NCBI GenBank assembly: GCA_021828245.1
Contig: JAKASC010000177.1
Span: 1-5,066, forward strand
DNA from: Acidobacteriota bacterium
GTDB lineage: Bacteria; Acidobacteriota; Terriglobia; UBA7540
Length of the DNA stretch: 5,066 nucleotides
Reading direction: 5' to 3'
Made by a program: the position numbers and the translations under genes. The notes under the pieces are model-generated. The model did no database searches. It saw only the letters and a program-made list of their open reading frames with translations, and was not told the DNA's origin. This document shows, in pieces, positions 5,053 through 5,066 of the stretch (position 1 is its first letter; each line of letters begins with the position of its first letter).

Positions 5053-5066
5053 AGTAACGTCGAAGT

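Noticed and set aside
4464..5057. A 197-codon plus-strand open frame opposite def
   Set aside because: It is a shadow of def, whose three motifs are complete on the other strand.

Overview
This window is a compact, GC-rich bacterial segment. Every gene I can support lies on the minus strand, so the window reads right to left. Three are universal translation genes: peptide deformylase (def), methionyl-tRNA formyltransferase (fmt) and the 16S rRNA m5C967 methyltransferase (rsmB). Their order, def-fmt-rsmB, is the classical bacterial one. The organism is a bacterium. A secreted ThuA-like protein and a PRC-barrel, MgtE-type gene suggest, without proving it, Verrucomicrobiota, Acidobacteriota or a related environmental lineage.

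Right part (5042 to 2207): def, fmt and rsmB are separated by 46 and 12 bases with no visible terminator, so they probably form one operon. Def and Fmt work as a pair: Fmt formylates initiator Met-tRNA and Def removes the formyl group from the new protein. RsmB modifies 16S rRNA.

Middle part (2099 to 706): two genes follow at gaps of 107 and 74 bases. One is a cytoplasmic DJ-1/PfpI-family protein with a Cys-His nucleophile site. The other is an exported ThuA-like protein. Both families share the class I glutamine-amidotransferase fold. Their substrates cannot be read from the sequence.

Left part (705 to 1): about 435 bases without a gene, followed by the first 90 codons of a gene that runs off the window. 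Its product starts with a PRC-barrel-like domain, like PRC/CBS/MgtE-type magnesium-transport proteins. The gap is not empty. Read on the minus strand it holds a sigma70-like promoter with a perfect TTGACA box, a close match to the conserved core of the M-box (ykoK) magnesium riboswitch, a 9-bp perfect hairpin, a terminator-like hairpin with a short U run, and then the ribosome binding site of the gene. A magnesium-sensing leader in front of a magnesium-transport-type gene is the most interesting system here. Several long complementary segments suggest how it could switch between reading through and terminating.
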